Positions 8,706 to 18,256 of a stretch of DNA of 64,000 nucleotides are shown here, piece after piece (position 1 is the stretch's first letter; every line of letters starts with the position of its first letter). The position numbers were made by a program, and so were the translations under genes. The notes beneath the pieces are model-generated. The model did not search any database, was not told where the DNA came from, and saw only the letters and a list, made by a program, of their open reading frames with translations. The stretch lies in NCBI GenBank assembly GCA_021153185.1, contig JAGKTY010000002.1:61522-125521 (forward strand), in the 5' to 3' direction. Origin of the DNA: Lachnospiraceae bacterium. Its GTDB lineage: Bacteria > Bacillota > Clostridia > Lachnospirales > Lachnospiraceae.

Positions 8706-9956
8706 GTGAAAAAGATATGGAAGATTACAGATCGCATTGCGCTTATCCTTGCAGCGCTTATGAGCATGATTGTGGTGGCCATCGTTTGGTATTTTGTCAC
8801 ACTTTTTTATTTGCCAACCGCAGTTTACTTAGCAGAAGATAGTGAGAAAAGGGTAGAATTTGCTGTGCCGGTGTCTGTGCAGACGGTTGGCGCATCAGGG
8901 CAGCAAGTACATGCAACGCCGGCAACGAGAGCACTTACAATCAGTAGCGGAAAAGCAGGGAATGTGCAGATGAAATTGGATTTGTTTGGCTTTATACCTG
9001 CCGGAAATATGGATGTAAATGTGATTAAAACAAAGAAAATAATACCCGGTGGGGTTCCGGTCGGCATTTACATGCACACAGATGGCGTGCTTGTCCTTGG
9101 GACGGGCGCTTTTTTAAATGAAAAGGGAGAGGAAATTGCGCCGTCTAAATCCCTTTTTGAGCCGGGAGATTATATCGTTTCCGTCAACAATCTGCCTGTT
9201 GCAAAGAAAGCGGAGGTGATTCAGTCGGTTCACGAATGTGCAAATGAAGCACTGTCATTTGGCATCATCAGGGACGGCGAACAAATGACCGTTTCCGTTA
9301 TGCCCCAAAAAGACCGCGAGGGAGAATACAAAGCAGGCATCTGGGTCAGCGACAGCATGCAGGGCATAGGAACCTTATCCTTTGTGACGGCTGATGGCGA
9401 ATTTGCGGCACTGGGACATGGAATTAGCGACAATGCCAAGGGAGCGCTTTTAAAGCTCGGATACGGAGCACTTTATCAGACGGATATTGTTGCAATAGAG
9501 CGCGGCAAAAAGCAGGACCCGGGCGAATTAACCGGCGTCATTTTGTTAAAAAAGGATAGGGAACTTGGGGACATTTTAACGAATGATGAAAAAGGCATTT
9601 ATGGAAGCGTTGATGAAAAATTAATGGAATCCCTTACGGATGAGGAAGTTGAAATCGGATATAAAGAGGATGTGAAAAAAGGACCTGTGACAATCCTATG
9701 TACGTTGGACGGTACGCGCAAAGAATACAAAGCAGAACTGACCGCAATTCACAATGATAAATATTTTGGGAACAGATCGCTTGAAATCCGTGTGACAGAC
9801 GAGCGGCTTTTAAATCTGACAGGGGGAATTGTGCAGGGAATGAGTGGTACGCCGATTTTGCAGGATGGAAAAATGATTGGTGTCATCACGCATGTGTTTG
9901 TAGATGATCCGACAAAAGGATATGGTATTTTTGTGGAGGAGATGCTTTGTGACTAA
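8706..9956 (+). CDS. spoIVB: SpoIVB stage IV sporulation serine peptidase
   Basis: Membrane-anchored serine peptidase (family S55). In Bacillus it crosses to the space between forespore and mother cell and triggers pro-sigma-K processing. There is one N-terminal membrane segment (about residues 12-35), a PDZ domain (about 115-190), then the S55 peptidase domain with the His of ALGHGISD near residue 238 and the Ser of GMSGTPIL near residue 380. The GTG at 8706 is chosen because GGAGGGG lies five bases upstream, whereas the in-frame ATG at 8637 sits on the recN terminator. The regulator gene spo0A, usually next in Clostridia, is not here. Confidence 0.92.
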   Translation: MKKIWKITDRIALILAALMSMIVVAIVWYFVTLFYLPTAVYLAEDSEKRVEFAVPVSVQTVGASGQQVHATPATRALTISSGKAGNVQMKLDLFGFIPAGNMDVNVIKTKKIIPGGVPVGIYMHTDGVLVLGTGAFLNEKGEEIAPSKSLFEPGDYIVSVNNLPVAKKAEVIQSVHECANEALSFGIIRDGEQMTVSVMPQKDREGEYKAGIWVSDSMQGIGTLSFVTADGEFAALGHGISDNAKGALLKLGYGALYQTDIVAIERGKKQDPGELTGVILLKKDRELGDILTNDEKGIYGSVDEKLMESLTDEEVEIGYKEDVKKGPVTILCTLDGTRKEYKAELTAIHNDKYFGNRSLEIRVTDERLLNLTGGIVQGMSGTPILQDGKMIGVITHVFVDDPTKGYGIFVEEMLCD

Positions 9957-10031
9957 TATGTATCTGAAACATTGCATAAATTCGTTATTTTGTTAAAAAA
10001 AAGCGGCATAATTGTTTGAAAAAATGTTCCA

Positions 10032-10059
10032 TTGTAAAAAATAGATAAAATAATAAAAT
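10032..10059 (+). promoter_or_regulatory. Candidate sigma-A promoter for the HPr-like gene
   Basis: TTGTAA (10032-10037) and TAAAAT (10054-10059) are separated by 16 bp in an AT-rich stretch between spoIVB and the HPr-like gene. AT-richness makes chance matches easy. Confidence 0.4.
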
Positions 10060-10153
10060 TGTGTCCGTTTTAGTTGTGAGAGTTTCCTAATTTACATGCG
10101 TCCAAAAAAATGGTACGGTATAAGTGAATAAAAAAGATAAGGAAGCGGATATT

Positions 10154-10408
10154 ATGTACAGTGAAAACGTTACAGTGGGCAATATTTTTGACAAATATGC
10201 AAATCCAATTGCAGAAGTTGTTTCAAAAGCGTGTAGTCATGAGGCAGATGTGTATGCTTCATTAGATAATAAACGTGTAAATTTGAAGAGCATCATGGGA
10301 ATTATGGCATTCCAGTGGGATGAAGGACTTGTTGTAAAAGTGGAAGGCACGGGAGAAGATGCCGAAGAAGCTGTCAAAGAAATTTGCTCATATCTTTCAT
10401 GTCAATAA
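10154..10408 (+). CDS. HPr-family protein lacking the phosphocarrier His (Crh-like)
   Basis: The 84-residue protein fits the HPr fold in length and pattern. The regulatory serine region is intact (VNLKSIMGIM, Ser at residue 45), the site that HPr kinase modifies in Firmicutes. At the phosphocarrier site, where HPr has HARPA, this protein reads YANPI: the His is Tyr and the following Arg is Asn, so it cannot carry phosphate from Enzyme I. Bacillus Crh similarly has Gln in place of His and acts only through CcpA. A Crh-like catabolite-repression role is inferred. The ATG at 10154 has AAGGAAG eight bases upstream; an in-frame GTG at 10124 lacks such a site. Confidence 0.8.
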   Translation: MYSENVTVGNIFDKYANPIAEVVSKACSHEADVYASLDNKRVNLKSIMGIMAFQWDEGLVVKVEGTGEDAEEAVKEICSYLSCQ

Positions 10409-10415
10409 CATTTCA

Positions 10416-10446
10416 AAAGCCTGCGCATTTTGCGCAGGTTTTTTTA
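10416..10446 (+). terminator. Intrinsic terminator after the HPr-like gene
   Basis: CCTGCGCA (10420-10427) and TGCGCAGG (10431-10438) form an 8 bp GC-rich stem followed by a seven-T run. Confidence 0.93.
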
Positions 10447-10475
10447 TTGTAACATACTTTTTACTATGATAAAAT
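10447..10475 (+). promoter_or_regulatory. Sigma-A promoter of the hybrid histidine kinase gene
   Basis: TTGTAA (10447-10452), a 17 bp spacer and TAAAAT (10470-10475), placed about 50 bp upstream of the gene and just after the preceding terminator. Confidence 0.65.
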
Positions 10476-10525
10476 AAAGTTGTCGAAATGCGTTTTATTT
10501 TGTCATTTTGAGTTTGGAGAGAAAC

Positions 10526-13500
10526 ATGTTTTACAATGTCTGGTTAGGAATTCACATTATAGGTGTGGTAATAGCGGTATTTTTGTTATATCGCATCACA
10601 CAGGAAGATTTTTCAGAATACAAAAGTGATTTGCAGCTCATGAGTGCATGCAGCCTGCTTATGCTTGTCGCAAGAACGATGTATATTATGTCGGGATCGA
10701 CGATGGCTGAGATACTGGCAATCAAGAAGTTAGAGTATTTGGGAAAAGGGTTTGTGATTTATTATGGTTTGATGTTTATCCTCAAATTCCGCGGAATCAA
10801 GTGGCCCCAGATTGTGACGAAAGCACTTTTGTTTACCCAAATTGTGATTTATGCGTTTGTTATAACAGCTGGAAGACAGAAGCTTTTTTATACATCTTAT
10901 AGAGTTGTTCGAGAAAGAACAGGGTATGAATTGATTAACGGACATGGTCCGTTGCATGTGATTTTTATTGCACTGCAGTTTATTGAAGTGCTTTTCTATG
11001 TGTTTTACTGTTCAGAGCCTATTTTGAGAGGACAGTTCAAAAAACTGAGCGCGCCCATACGTGCAGTTCAGCTTTCCCTTACAGTCAGCGCGGTTGCACC
11101 ATTGACATTTATGATTATTACCAATTTAAAATTGTTTGGTCATACGGATACGACTGCGATAGGTGCGCTGATTTCCAACCTGTTTCTGTATATTGCTATC
11201 TACAAACAGGGCTTATTTGACGTCGTCAGAATGGCCAAGGACACCGTCCTTGAAAATGTCGGAGAGGGAATTGTCATTACAGACGCAAAGTATGGACTTC
11301 TTTATGCAAATGAGGCAGCCAAAAATCTCTTTCCCCAAATGAAGTTTTCTGTCGGTTCAGAGAATACAAAGTATCTGCAAAAAATGATGGAAAAGACTTC
11401 GGATATTTATGAGACAAGTGACAAAAAATACCGTATCCGTGTTCATGAACTCAAAAAAAATAAAAATATGAACGCGTATGCAGCGACGATTGTCGATGTC
11501 ACAGACGAGCTGACGCAGGCAGAAAGAATGCGCGAATTAAAAGACAAAGCAGAGAAAGCCAATGAGGCAAAAAGCTTTTTCTTATCCAACATGTCGCATG
11601 AGATTCGTACGCCAATGAATGCGATTGTCGGCATGACAGAGATTATGCTTCGAACCAATTTAGACGAGGCGACGAGAGGATATTTGCTCAATATCCAAAG
11701 CTCCGGAAGAGCACTCATCGGTATTATCAACGATGTCCTTGATTTCAGTAAAATTGAATCCGGTAAAATGGAAATTATTTGCAATGAGTTCTCGCTGTCG
11801 GATCGTCTTGATGAGATTGGCCTGATGTTCTTAACGAGAATTGGCGAAAAGGATATCAGACTCATTTATGATATTGACCCGGATATGCCTAGCGTACTGT
11901 ATGGAGATGTGTTACGACTTCGCCAGGTGGTGATTAACATTGTCAATAATGCAATCAAATTTACCGATTCAGGCTTTGTCAAGCTGAGCCTTCGAATGCT
12001 CTCTATGGATGAAGAAAAGTCCGATATGTATATTGCGGTTGAAGACACCGGACAGGGCATTAGTGAAGAAGGAATTGAGCGGCTCTTTCATTCCTTTGAG
12101 CAGGTTGACAGTAAGCGCAATTATGAAAAAGAGGGAACAGGACTTGGTCTTGCAATTTCAAAACAGCTCATTGAGCTTATGGGCGGAAATCTCCAGGTGG
12201 AAAGTACATATGGTGTCGGCAGCAAGTTTTATTGTACGGTTCAGCTTGGCATCAAGGATCCGACGCCTGCTGCAAAGATTAATTTGCCTGACAGTGAGCA
12301 AAGGAGTATTGTCATCAGCTCCTATTTAAATGATGAGCAGGAAACAGAACTGCTTGAGGAGCTCTGTGAGCATTTTGAGTTAGAATATGTGTCGTATTCC
12401 GATATGGTAAGACAAAGACGCAAGGTGACGCAGTTCTTCCTTGCCTACGAGCAGTACCGTGAGGTTGGCAGTGAGGTGCGTGCTTTAATTGGTGAGGATG
12501 CGGAACTTATTGTGATTTTCAACCCGGTAACAGATATGATTGAAGACGATGCCGTGACACGCATGGCGAGACCGTTATATGCATCGAGCTTCTGCCGCAT
12601 CCTGAATCATGAGACCGTTTCCCAAAATATCGAAGTGCAGGAATTTATCAATTTCACAGCTTCGAATGCACATGTTCTCATCGTTGATGACAACAAGATG
12701 AATTTAAAAGTTGCTGCAGGCTTACTCGAACCGCTGAAGATGACAATCGATGTGGCGGATAGCGGCAAAAAAGCAATTGAAATGATTAAAACCATGGCAT
12801 ACGACCTCGTATTTATGGACCATATGATGCCGGTCATGGATGGTATTGAGACGACGCAATATATCCGTTCGCTTGATGATGAGTATTTTAAGGAATTGCC
12901 GATTATCGCTCTCTCAGCAAATGCTGTAACAGGCGCGCGGGAATTGTTCCTTGAAAACGGAATGAGTGATTTTGTTGCAAAACCGATTGACCTAAAAGAG
13001 ATATGCGAAAAAATCAGATATTGGCTTCCGAGTGACTATATTGAGACATGCAATACATCTGTCATTGAAGAGAAGCAGGAAGATTTATCGGAGTTTGAAG
13101 GAAATGAAGGCATCGATGCAAAAGAGGGTGTGAAGAATTCAGGCTCGAAGGAGTTGTTTGCAAGTCTGTTGGCAGATTTCTACCGTTTGATCGACATGAA
13201 GGCAAACAAGATAGAAAAATGTCTGGATGATGGTCTGTTAAAGGATTACACTATAGAAGTCCATGCGCTTAAGAATACAGCACGAATGATTGGGGCAATT
13301 GAGCTTTCTGAAAGCTTCAGACGCCTTGAAGAGCTTGGCAATGACAAAGATGAGCGCACACTGTTTCGTGAGACACCGGCAGTACTTTCGCATTTCAGAA
13401 TGTACAAACAATTCTTAAAAGAATATGCCTCTATGGATGAAAACAACAAACAGGAGACGGATATAGCACATCTTACGCAGCTCCTTGCGCAAATTGGCAG

Positions 13501-13675
13501 CCGCATGAACGACTTTGATCTGGATGGTGTCGATGAGGCGATGAACGAGCTTGAATGCTACAAAATGCCGGAAGGCTGCAGTGATAAAATGGATGAGCTG
13601 AGAGCTTATGTTGCTGATGTTGCAATGGAAGATGTAATCAGGGTAGCAGGCGAGCTGATTGATATCCTGTCATAA
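10526..13675 (+). CDS. Hybrid sensor histidine kinase with receiver and HPt domains
   Basis: A 1049-residue phosphorelay protein. The N-terminal part has about seven hydrophobic segments (residues 1-235), like the 7TM sensor region of some kinases. A PAS domain follows (about 245-330), then HisKA with the phospho-His in MSHEIRTPMNA (residue 358). The ATPase domain has DTGQGISEEG and GTGLGLAIS motifs. Next comes a poorly conserved receiver-like stretch (about 590-700), a complete receiver with phospho-Asp in VFMDHMMP (residue 765), and an HPt domain with His 913 in VHALKNTARM. The ATG at 10526 follows GGAGAG; a TTG at 10508 is possible but weaker. It is monocistronic between a promoter and a terminator. 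The signal and output are unknown. Confidence 0.93.
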   Translation: MFYNVWLGIHIIGVVIAVFLLYRITQEDFSEYKSDLQLMSACSLLMLVARTMYIMSGSTMAEILAIKKLEYLGKGFVIYYGLMFILKFRGIKWPQIVTKALLFTQIVIYAFVITAGRQKLFYTSYRVVRERTGYELINGHGPLHVIFIALQFIEVLFYVFYCSEPILRGQFKKLSAPIRAVQLSLTVSAVAPLTFMIITNLKLFGHTDTTAIGALISNLFLYIAIYKQGLFDVVRMAKDTVLENVGEGIVITDAKYGLLYANEAAKNLFPQMKFSVGSENTKYLQKMMEKTSDIYETSDKKYRIRVHELKKNKNMNAYAATIVDVTDELTQAERMRELKDKAEKANEAKSFFLSNMSHEIRTPMNAIVGMTEIMLRTNLDEATRGYLLNIQSSGRALIGIINDVLDFSKIESGKMEIICNEFSLSDRLDEIGLMFLTRIGEKDIRLIYDIDPDMPSVLYGDVLRLRQVVINIVNNAIKFTDSGFVKLSLRMLSMDEEKSDMYIAVEDTGQGISEEGIERLFHSFEQVDSKRNYEKEGTGLGLAISKQLIELMGGNLQVESTYGVGSKFYCTVQLGIKDPTPAAKINLPDSEQRSIVISSYLNDEQETELLEELCEHFELEYVSYSDMVRQRRKVTQFFLAYEQYREVGSEVRALIGEDAELIVIFNPVTDMIEDDAVTRMARPLYASSFCRILNHETVSQNIEVQEFINFTASNAHVLIVDDNKMNLKVAAGLLEPLKMTIDVADSGKKAIEMIKTMAYDLVFMDHMMPVMDGIETTQYIRSLDDEYFKELPIIALSANAVTGARELFLENGMSDFVAKPIDLKEICEKIRYWLPSDYIETCNTSVIEEKQEDLSEFEGNEGIDAKEGVKNSGSKELFASLLADFYRLIDMKANKIEKCLDDGLLKDYTIEVHALKNTARMIGAIELSESFRRLEELGNDKDERTLFRETPAVLSHFRMYKQFLKEYASMDENNKQETDIAHLTQLLAQIGSRMNDFDLDGVDEAMNELECYKMPEGCSDKMDELRAYVADVAMEDVIRVAGELIDILS

Positions 13676-13676
13676 C

Positions 13677-13706
13677 AAAAACGTGCACCGCATGGTGCAC
13701 GTTTTT
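13677..13706. terminator. Bidirectional terminator between convergent genes
   Basis: AAAAACGTGCACC (13677-13689) pairs with GGTGCACGTTTTT (13694-13706) around a GCAT loop. Both strands end in T runs, serving the kinase gene and the minus-strand activase gene. Confidence 0.93.
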
Positions 13707-13722
13707 CTCTTTTCATTTTGTT

Positions 13723-16700
13723 TTATTTCTCAAGATTCCTTTGTGCAGTGGAAAGCATCAATTTGATTCGGTTGAGCTGATTGACCTCACTTGCACCCGG
13801 ATCGTAATCGATGGCAACGATGTTGGAATCCGGATAACGGTGTCTGATTTCTTTGATGACACCTTTTCCGACAACATGGTTTGGAAGACAACCAAATGGC
13901 TGTGCACAGACGATATTGCTTGCACCGTTATGGATGAGCTCAAGCATTTCGCCCGTCAAAAACCAGCCTTCACCGGTCTGATTACCGATGGATACGATGT
14001 CCTTGGCATAGTCTGCAATGTCATAGATGTTTGCACTTCTTGTAAAGTGCGTACTCTTATCAAATGCTTTGTTTGCAGGTTTACGGATCTGATCAATTGC
14101 CCAAATACCAAGCTTGCTGAGTGTTTTGGCTTTCTTGGAGGTACCGAGATGATCTGCTTTATAAATCTGGTTGTAGAAGCAGTACATCATAAAATCAATG
14201 AGATCCGGACAAACTGCTTCGGCACCTTCTGCCTCCAACAAATCAACAAGATAATTGTTCGCTGCCGGAAGGAATTTGACCAGAATCTCCCCGACAATAC
14301 CAACACGCGGTTTCTTGATATCAAGAAGCTCTATGGCATCAAATTCGGCTATCATCTGTTTGCACATCTGTTTAAATTTAAAGTAAGATAAATGCTTTCC
14401 TGATAAAAAGCGCTTACATTCCGAATTCCATTTTTCGTGCAGTGCATTTGTCTCACCGGCGCTTGCCTCGTACGGGCGCATGCGGTAGACACACTTCATG
14501 AAGATATCACCAAATACGGCACCATAACACATGCGAATGAGCAGATTTGGCGTGAGCTTAAATCCGGGATTTGCCTCTAAGCTTGACAAGTTGATGGAAA
14601 CAACAGGAATGTGTCCCATACCCGCCTTGGCGAGCGCTCTACGGATAAATCCGATGTAGTTCGTCGCACGGCATCCGCCACCTGTCTGGGACATAATGAC
14701 GGCTACTTTGTTTAGGTCGTATTTGCCTGAAAGGAGTGCATCCATGATTTGTCCGACAACGATCAGAGACGGATAGCAGGCATCGTTATTGACGTATTTC
14801 AGCCCGACATCAACGGCATGCTTGTTGTCGTTCGGAAGCACTTCTAAATTGTATCCCGCGCTGTTAAATGCAGTCTGCAGAAGGTCAAAATGAATCGGTG
14901 ACATCTGCGGACAGAGAATGGTGTAATTTTCACGCATTTCCTCTGTGAACAGGACACGGTTGTGCGCAGTAGAATGTACAACTCTTTCTTCGTTTTTGGC
15001 CTGTTTGACACGGATGGCTGCAAGGAGAGAGCGTACACGGATACGTGCGGCACCTAAATTGTTTACTTCATCAATCTTCAGACAAGTATAAATTTTGTCA
15101 CTGCCATTGAGAATATCTGCAACCTGGTCTGTTGTAACCGCATCAAGACCGCAACCGAATGAGTTGAGCTGAATGAAATCAAGCATATCGCTCGTACGTA
15201 CATAGCTTGCGGCGGCATAGAGTCTCGAATGGTACATCCACTGGTCAGAAACGATGAGCGGACGCTCAAGACGGCCGAGATGCGAAATACTGTCCTCTGT
15301 TAAAACGGCTATGCCATAGGAAGTAATGAGTTCCGGAATACCGTGGTTGATTTCCGGATCGACATGATAAGGACGACCGGCAAGAACGATACCGTGCGTT
15401 CCGGTTTCTTTTAAGTAAGCAAGTACTTCCTCACCTTTTTTTTGCATATCCAGACGGGCAACGGTCATTTCTTCCCAGCCCATTGCGCATGCGGCGCGGA
15501 TTTCATCCTCAGGAATCTCCGGGAATTCTTTGACGAGGCTGTCGGCAACAAGCTTTTCGCTTGCAAACGACATGAAAGGATTTCTGAATTGAATGTCCCC
15601 GTTTCCGATTTCTTCCACGTTGTTTTTGATGTTTTCTGAGTAGGACGTTACAATCGGGCAGTTATAGTGATTGCCCGCACCTTCAATTTCCTTACGCTCG
15701 TAAAAGAGTGCAGGATAGAAGATATGTTTTACGCCCTGTCTGATTAACCAGGTAATATGTCCGTGCGCCAATTTGGCAGGATAGCATTCCGACTCACTTG
15801 GGATGGACTCAATGCCAAGTTCATAAATCTGATGTGTTGAGCTAGGAGAGAGCACTACCCGGAATCCGAGCTGTGTAAAGAAGGTATGCCAGAACGGATA
15901 ATTCTCATACATATTCAGAACTCTCGGAATTCCAATCTGACCGCGCATAGCCTGCTCTTGTGGGAGGGATTCATAAGAGAAGAGTCTGTCTAGTTTATAC
16001 TGGAACAGGTTTGGAATATTGTTCTTGTTTTTTTCTTTTCCAAGACCGCGTTCGCAACGGTTTCCGCTAATGTACTGACGGCCGCCTGAAAACTGGTTGA
16101 TGGTAAGACGGCAATTGTTGGTACATCCGCGGCATTTCGCCATGCGTGTTGTAAACTCGAGGGCGTTGATTTTTTCAAGAGAGAGCATAGTCGTCTCTTG
16201 TGTATTGTTGTTTTCTTTTTCGTGATAACGCTCCTTTGCAATGAGTGCAGCACCGAACGCGCCCATAATACCTGCGATATCAGGGCGGACTGCCTCACAG
16301 CCTGCGATTTTTTCAAAAGAACGAAGCACTGCATCATTGTAGAAGGTTCCGCCCTGTACAACGATTTTTTTGCCTAGCTCGGAAGCGTCAGATACTTTAA
16401 TGACCTTAAACAATGCATTTTTGATGACAGAATACGCAAGACCGGCACTGATATCTGCTACACTGGCACCTTCTTTCTGCGCTTGCTTTACCTTGGAGTT
16501 CATAAATACGGTACAACGCGTACCAAGGTCGATTGGGTGTGCTGCAAATAAGGCTTCTTTTGCAAAATCCTGCACACTGTAATTCAGGCTCTTTGCAAAG
16601 GTTTCAATAAACGAACCGCAACCGGATGAGCAGGCTTCATTGAGCTGGACACTGTCAACGGTCTGGTTTTTGATTTTGATACACTTCATATCCTGGCCGC

Positions 16701-17967
16701 CGATGTCTAAGATACAATCGACATCCGGTGAGAAGAATGCGGCAGCATAGTAGTGTGCTACCGTTTCTACTTCCCCTTCATCCAGCAAAAAGGCAGCCTT
16801 CATGAGTGCCTCACCGTAACCTGTTGAGCACGAGTGTGCGATTTTGGCACCGGATGGCAATTTGTGGTAAATGTCCTTGATTGCATCGATGCATGTCTGC
16901 AGCGGGCTGCCATTGTTGTTGCTGTAGAAAGAATGAAGCAAATCGCCGTTTTCGCTCACGAGTGCGATTTTGGTCGTCGTAGAACCTGCATCAATACCGA
17001 GGTAGCAATTGCCCTTATAGGATGACAAATCAGCTGTTTTCACTTTGTGTGCAGCGTGACGTGACTGGAATAATTCATATTCTGTCTTGGTTGCAAAAAG
17101 AGGAGACAGTCGCTCGACTTCAAATTCCAGTTTGATTGGTCCCGATAATTTTTCAACCATCTCATTCATTGTAAAAATGACATCTTTTTTGGAATTGAGG
17201 GCTGAACCGATTGCTGCAAATAAGTGAGAGTGGTCAGGTGCGATAACATGTGCATCATCGAGTTTTAAGGTGCGGATAAAGGCAGCCTTAAGCTCTGACA
17301 AAAAGTGCAGAGGACCACCAAGGAAGGCAACATGACCGCGGATTGGTTTACCGCAGGCAAGGCCGGAGATCGTCTGGTTGACAACTGCCTGAAAAATTGA
17401 GGCAGACAAATCCTCTTTGGTTGCACCGTCATTGATCAGTGGCTGAATATCTGTCTTGGCAAATACACCGCATCTGGCAGCGATGGTGTATAGAGATTGA
17501 TAATTTTTGGCATACTCATTAAGACCGGAAGCATCTGTCTGAAGAAGCGATGCCATCTGATCGATAAAAGAGCCTGTACCACCGGCACAAATACCATTCA
17601 TACGCTGCTCGATATTGCCGCCCTCAAAATAGATGATTTTGGCATCCTCGCCGCCAAGCTCGATGGCGACGTCAGTCTGCGGGGCATAGTCGGTCAAGGC
17701 GGTCGAAACAGCAATTACCTCCTGTACGAATGGAACGCCGATATGATTGGCGAGCGAAAGACCGCCACTACCTGTAATGACGGGGCTTACGTTGATATCG
17801 CCAAGCTGTTCATAAGCGAGCTTGAACAAATCGGCAAGCGTTTCTTTAATATTTGCAAAATGTCTCTTGTAGTCGGAAAAGAGTACGTTATGATTCTCGT
17901 CTAAAATTGCAATTTTGACTGTTGTGGAACCAATATCAATTCCGAGGGTACAAAGCTTTGTTTCCAT
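13723..17967 (-). CDS. Giant acyl-CoA dehydratase activase-related protein (double BcrA/BadF ATPase plus HgdB-like)
   Basis: A 1414-residue cytoplasmic protein. Two BadF/BadG/BcrA/BcrD ATPase domains come first: GIDIGSTTVKIA near residue 9 with the cluster-region CAGGTGSF near 126, and GIDAGSTTTKIA near 325 with ACSSGCGSF near 445. These resemble the 2-hydroxyglutaryl-CoA dehydratase activator, which uses ATP to drive electrons through a [4Fe-4S] cluster at a subunit interface. A DUF2229-type region and a C-terminal part resembling the dehydratase D component follow, with several conserved cysteines. Such fused proteins are common in Clostridia, but the substrate is not established. No dehydratase subunit gene is nearby. 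It is transcribed alone from the promoter at 18067-18095. Confidence 0.85.
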   Translation of the reverse strand: METKLCTLGIDIGSTTVKIAILDENHNVLFSDYKRHFANIKETLADLFKLAYEQLGDINVSPVITGSGGLSLANHIGVPFVQEVIAVSTALTDYAPQTDVAIELGGEDAKIIYFEGGNIEQRMNGICAGGTGSFIDQMASLLQTDASGLNEYAKNYQSLYTIAARCGVFAKTDIQPLINDGATKEDLSASIFQAVVNQTISGLACGKPIRGHVAFLGGPLHFLSELKAAFIRTLKLDDAHVIAPDHSHLFAAIGSALNSKKDVIFTMNEMVEKLSGPIKLEFEVERLSPLFATKTEYELFQSRHAAHKVKTADLSSYKGNCYLGIDAGSTTTKIALVSENGDLLHSFYSNNNGSPLQTCIDAIKDIYHKLPSGAKIAHSCSTGYGEALMKAAFLLDEGEVETVAHYYAAAFFSPDVDCILDIGGQDMKCIKIKNQTVDSVQLNEACSSGCGSFIETFAKSLNYSVQDFAKEALFAAHPIDLGTRCTVFMNSKVKQAQKEGASVADISAGLAYSVIKNALFKVIKVSDASELGKKIVVQGGTFYNDAVLRSFEKIAGCEAVRPDIAGIMGAFGAALIAKERYHEKENNNTQETTMLSLEKINALEFTTRMAKCRGCTNNCRLTINQFSGGRQYISGNRCERGLGKEKNKNNIPNLFQYKLDRLFSYESLPQEQAMRGQIGIPRVLNMYENYPFWHTFFTQLGFRVVLSPSSTHQIYELGIESIPSESECYPAKLAHGHITWLIRQGVKHIFYPALFYERKEIEGAGNHYNCPIVTSYSENIKNNVEEIGNGDIQFRNPFMSFASEKLVADSLVKEFPEIPEDEIRAACAMGWEEMTVARLDMQKKGEEVLAYLKETGTHGIVLAGRPYHVDPEINHGIPELITSYGIAVLTEDSISHLGRLERPLIVSDQWMYHSRLYAAASYVRTSDMLDFIQLNSFGCGLDAVTTDQVADILNGSDKIYTCLKIDEVNNLGAARIRVRSLLAAIRVKQAKNEERVVHSTAHNRVLFTEEMRENYTILCPQMSPIHFDLLQTAFNSAGYNLEVLPNDNKHAVDVGLKYVNNDACYPSLIVVGQIMDALLSGKYDLNKVAVIMSQTGGGCRATNYIGFIRRALAKAGMGHIPVVSINLSSLEANPGFKLTPNLLIRMCYGAVFGDIFMKCVYRMRPYEASAGETNALHEKWNSECKRFLSGKHLSYFKFKQMCKQMIAEFDAIELLDIKKPRVGIVGEILVKFLPAANNYLVDLLEAEGAEAVCPDLIDFMMYCFYNQIYKADHLGTSKKAKTLSKLGIWAIDQIRKPANKAFDKSTHFTRSANIYDIADYAKDIVSIGNQTGEGWFLTGEMLELIHNGASNIVCAQPFGCLPNHVVGKGVIKEIRHRYPDSNIVAIDYDPGASEVNQLNRIKLMLSTAQRNLEK

Positions 17968-18012
17968 ATTTTGAATCCTTTCTGGGATTTATGTAATAAA
18001 AAAGTGAAAGAA

Positions 18013-18044
18013 ACGGATTTGCATAAATATAAGTAGAAATCCGT
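18013..18044 (-). repeat. Hairpin in the leader of the activase gene
   Basis: On the plus strand ACGGATTT (18013-18020) is complementary to AAATCCGT (18037-18044). It lies in the 5' untranslated region of the minus-strand gene, about 45 bp before its start codon. The function is unknown. Confidence 0.5.
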
Positions 18045-18066
18045 CGAATTTTATCATACAAAACAG

Positions 18067-18095
18067 AGTATACAATATTTCAGAATGTGATTCAA
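18067..18095 (-). promoter_or_regulatory. Sigma-A promoter of the activase gene
   Basis: Read on the minus strand: TTGAAT (18090-18095), a 17 bp spacer, TATACT (18067-18072). It implies a leader of about 90 nt. Confidence 0.7.
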
Positions 18096-18256
18096 TGGAC
18101 AAAAAATGAAAAAAAACTTAAAAATAGCGCACTCATTTGTAAAAAATATAGAAACAATCTATGAAGAAAGCATACGGCAGTTTACTTTGATGGTTAGAAA
18201 TGGTAAACTAAAAAACAGTATATTGTAACAAGTTACGAGAAATGGAGAATACATCT

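Noticed and set aside
13741..14391. 216-codon plus-strand frame within the activase gene
   Set aside because: It lies entirely opposite the conserved minus-strand activase, and no promoter or ribosome-binding site precedes it.
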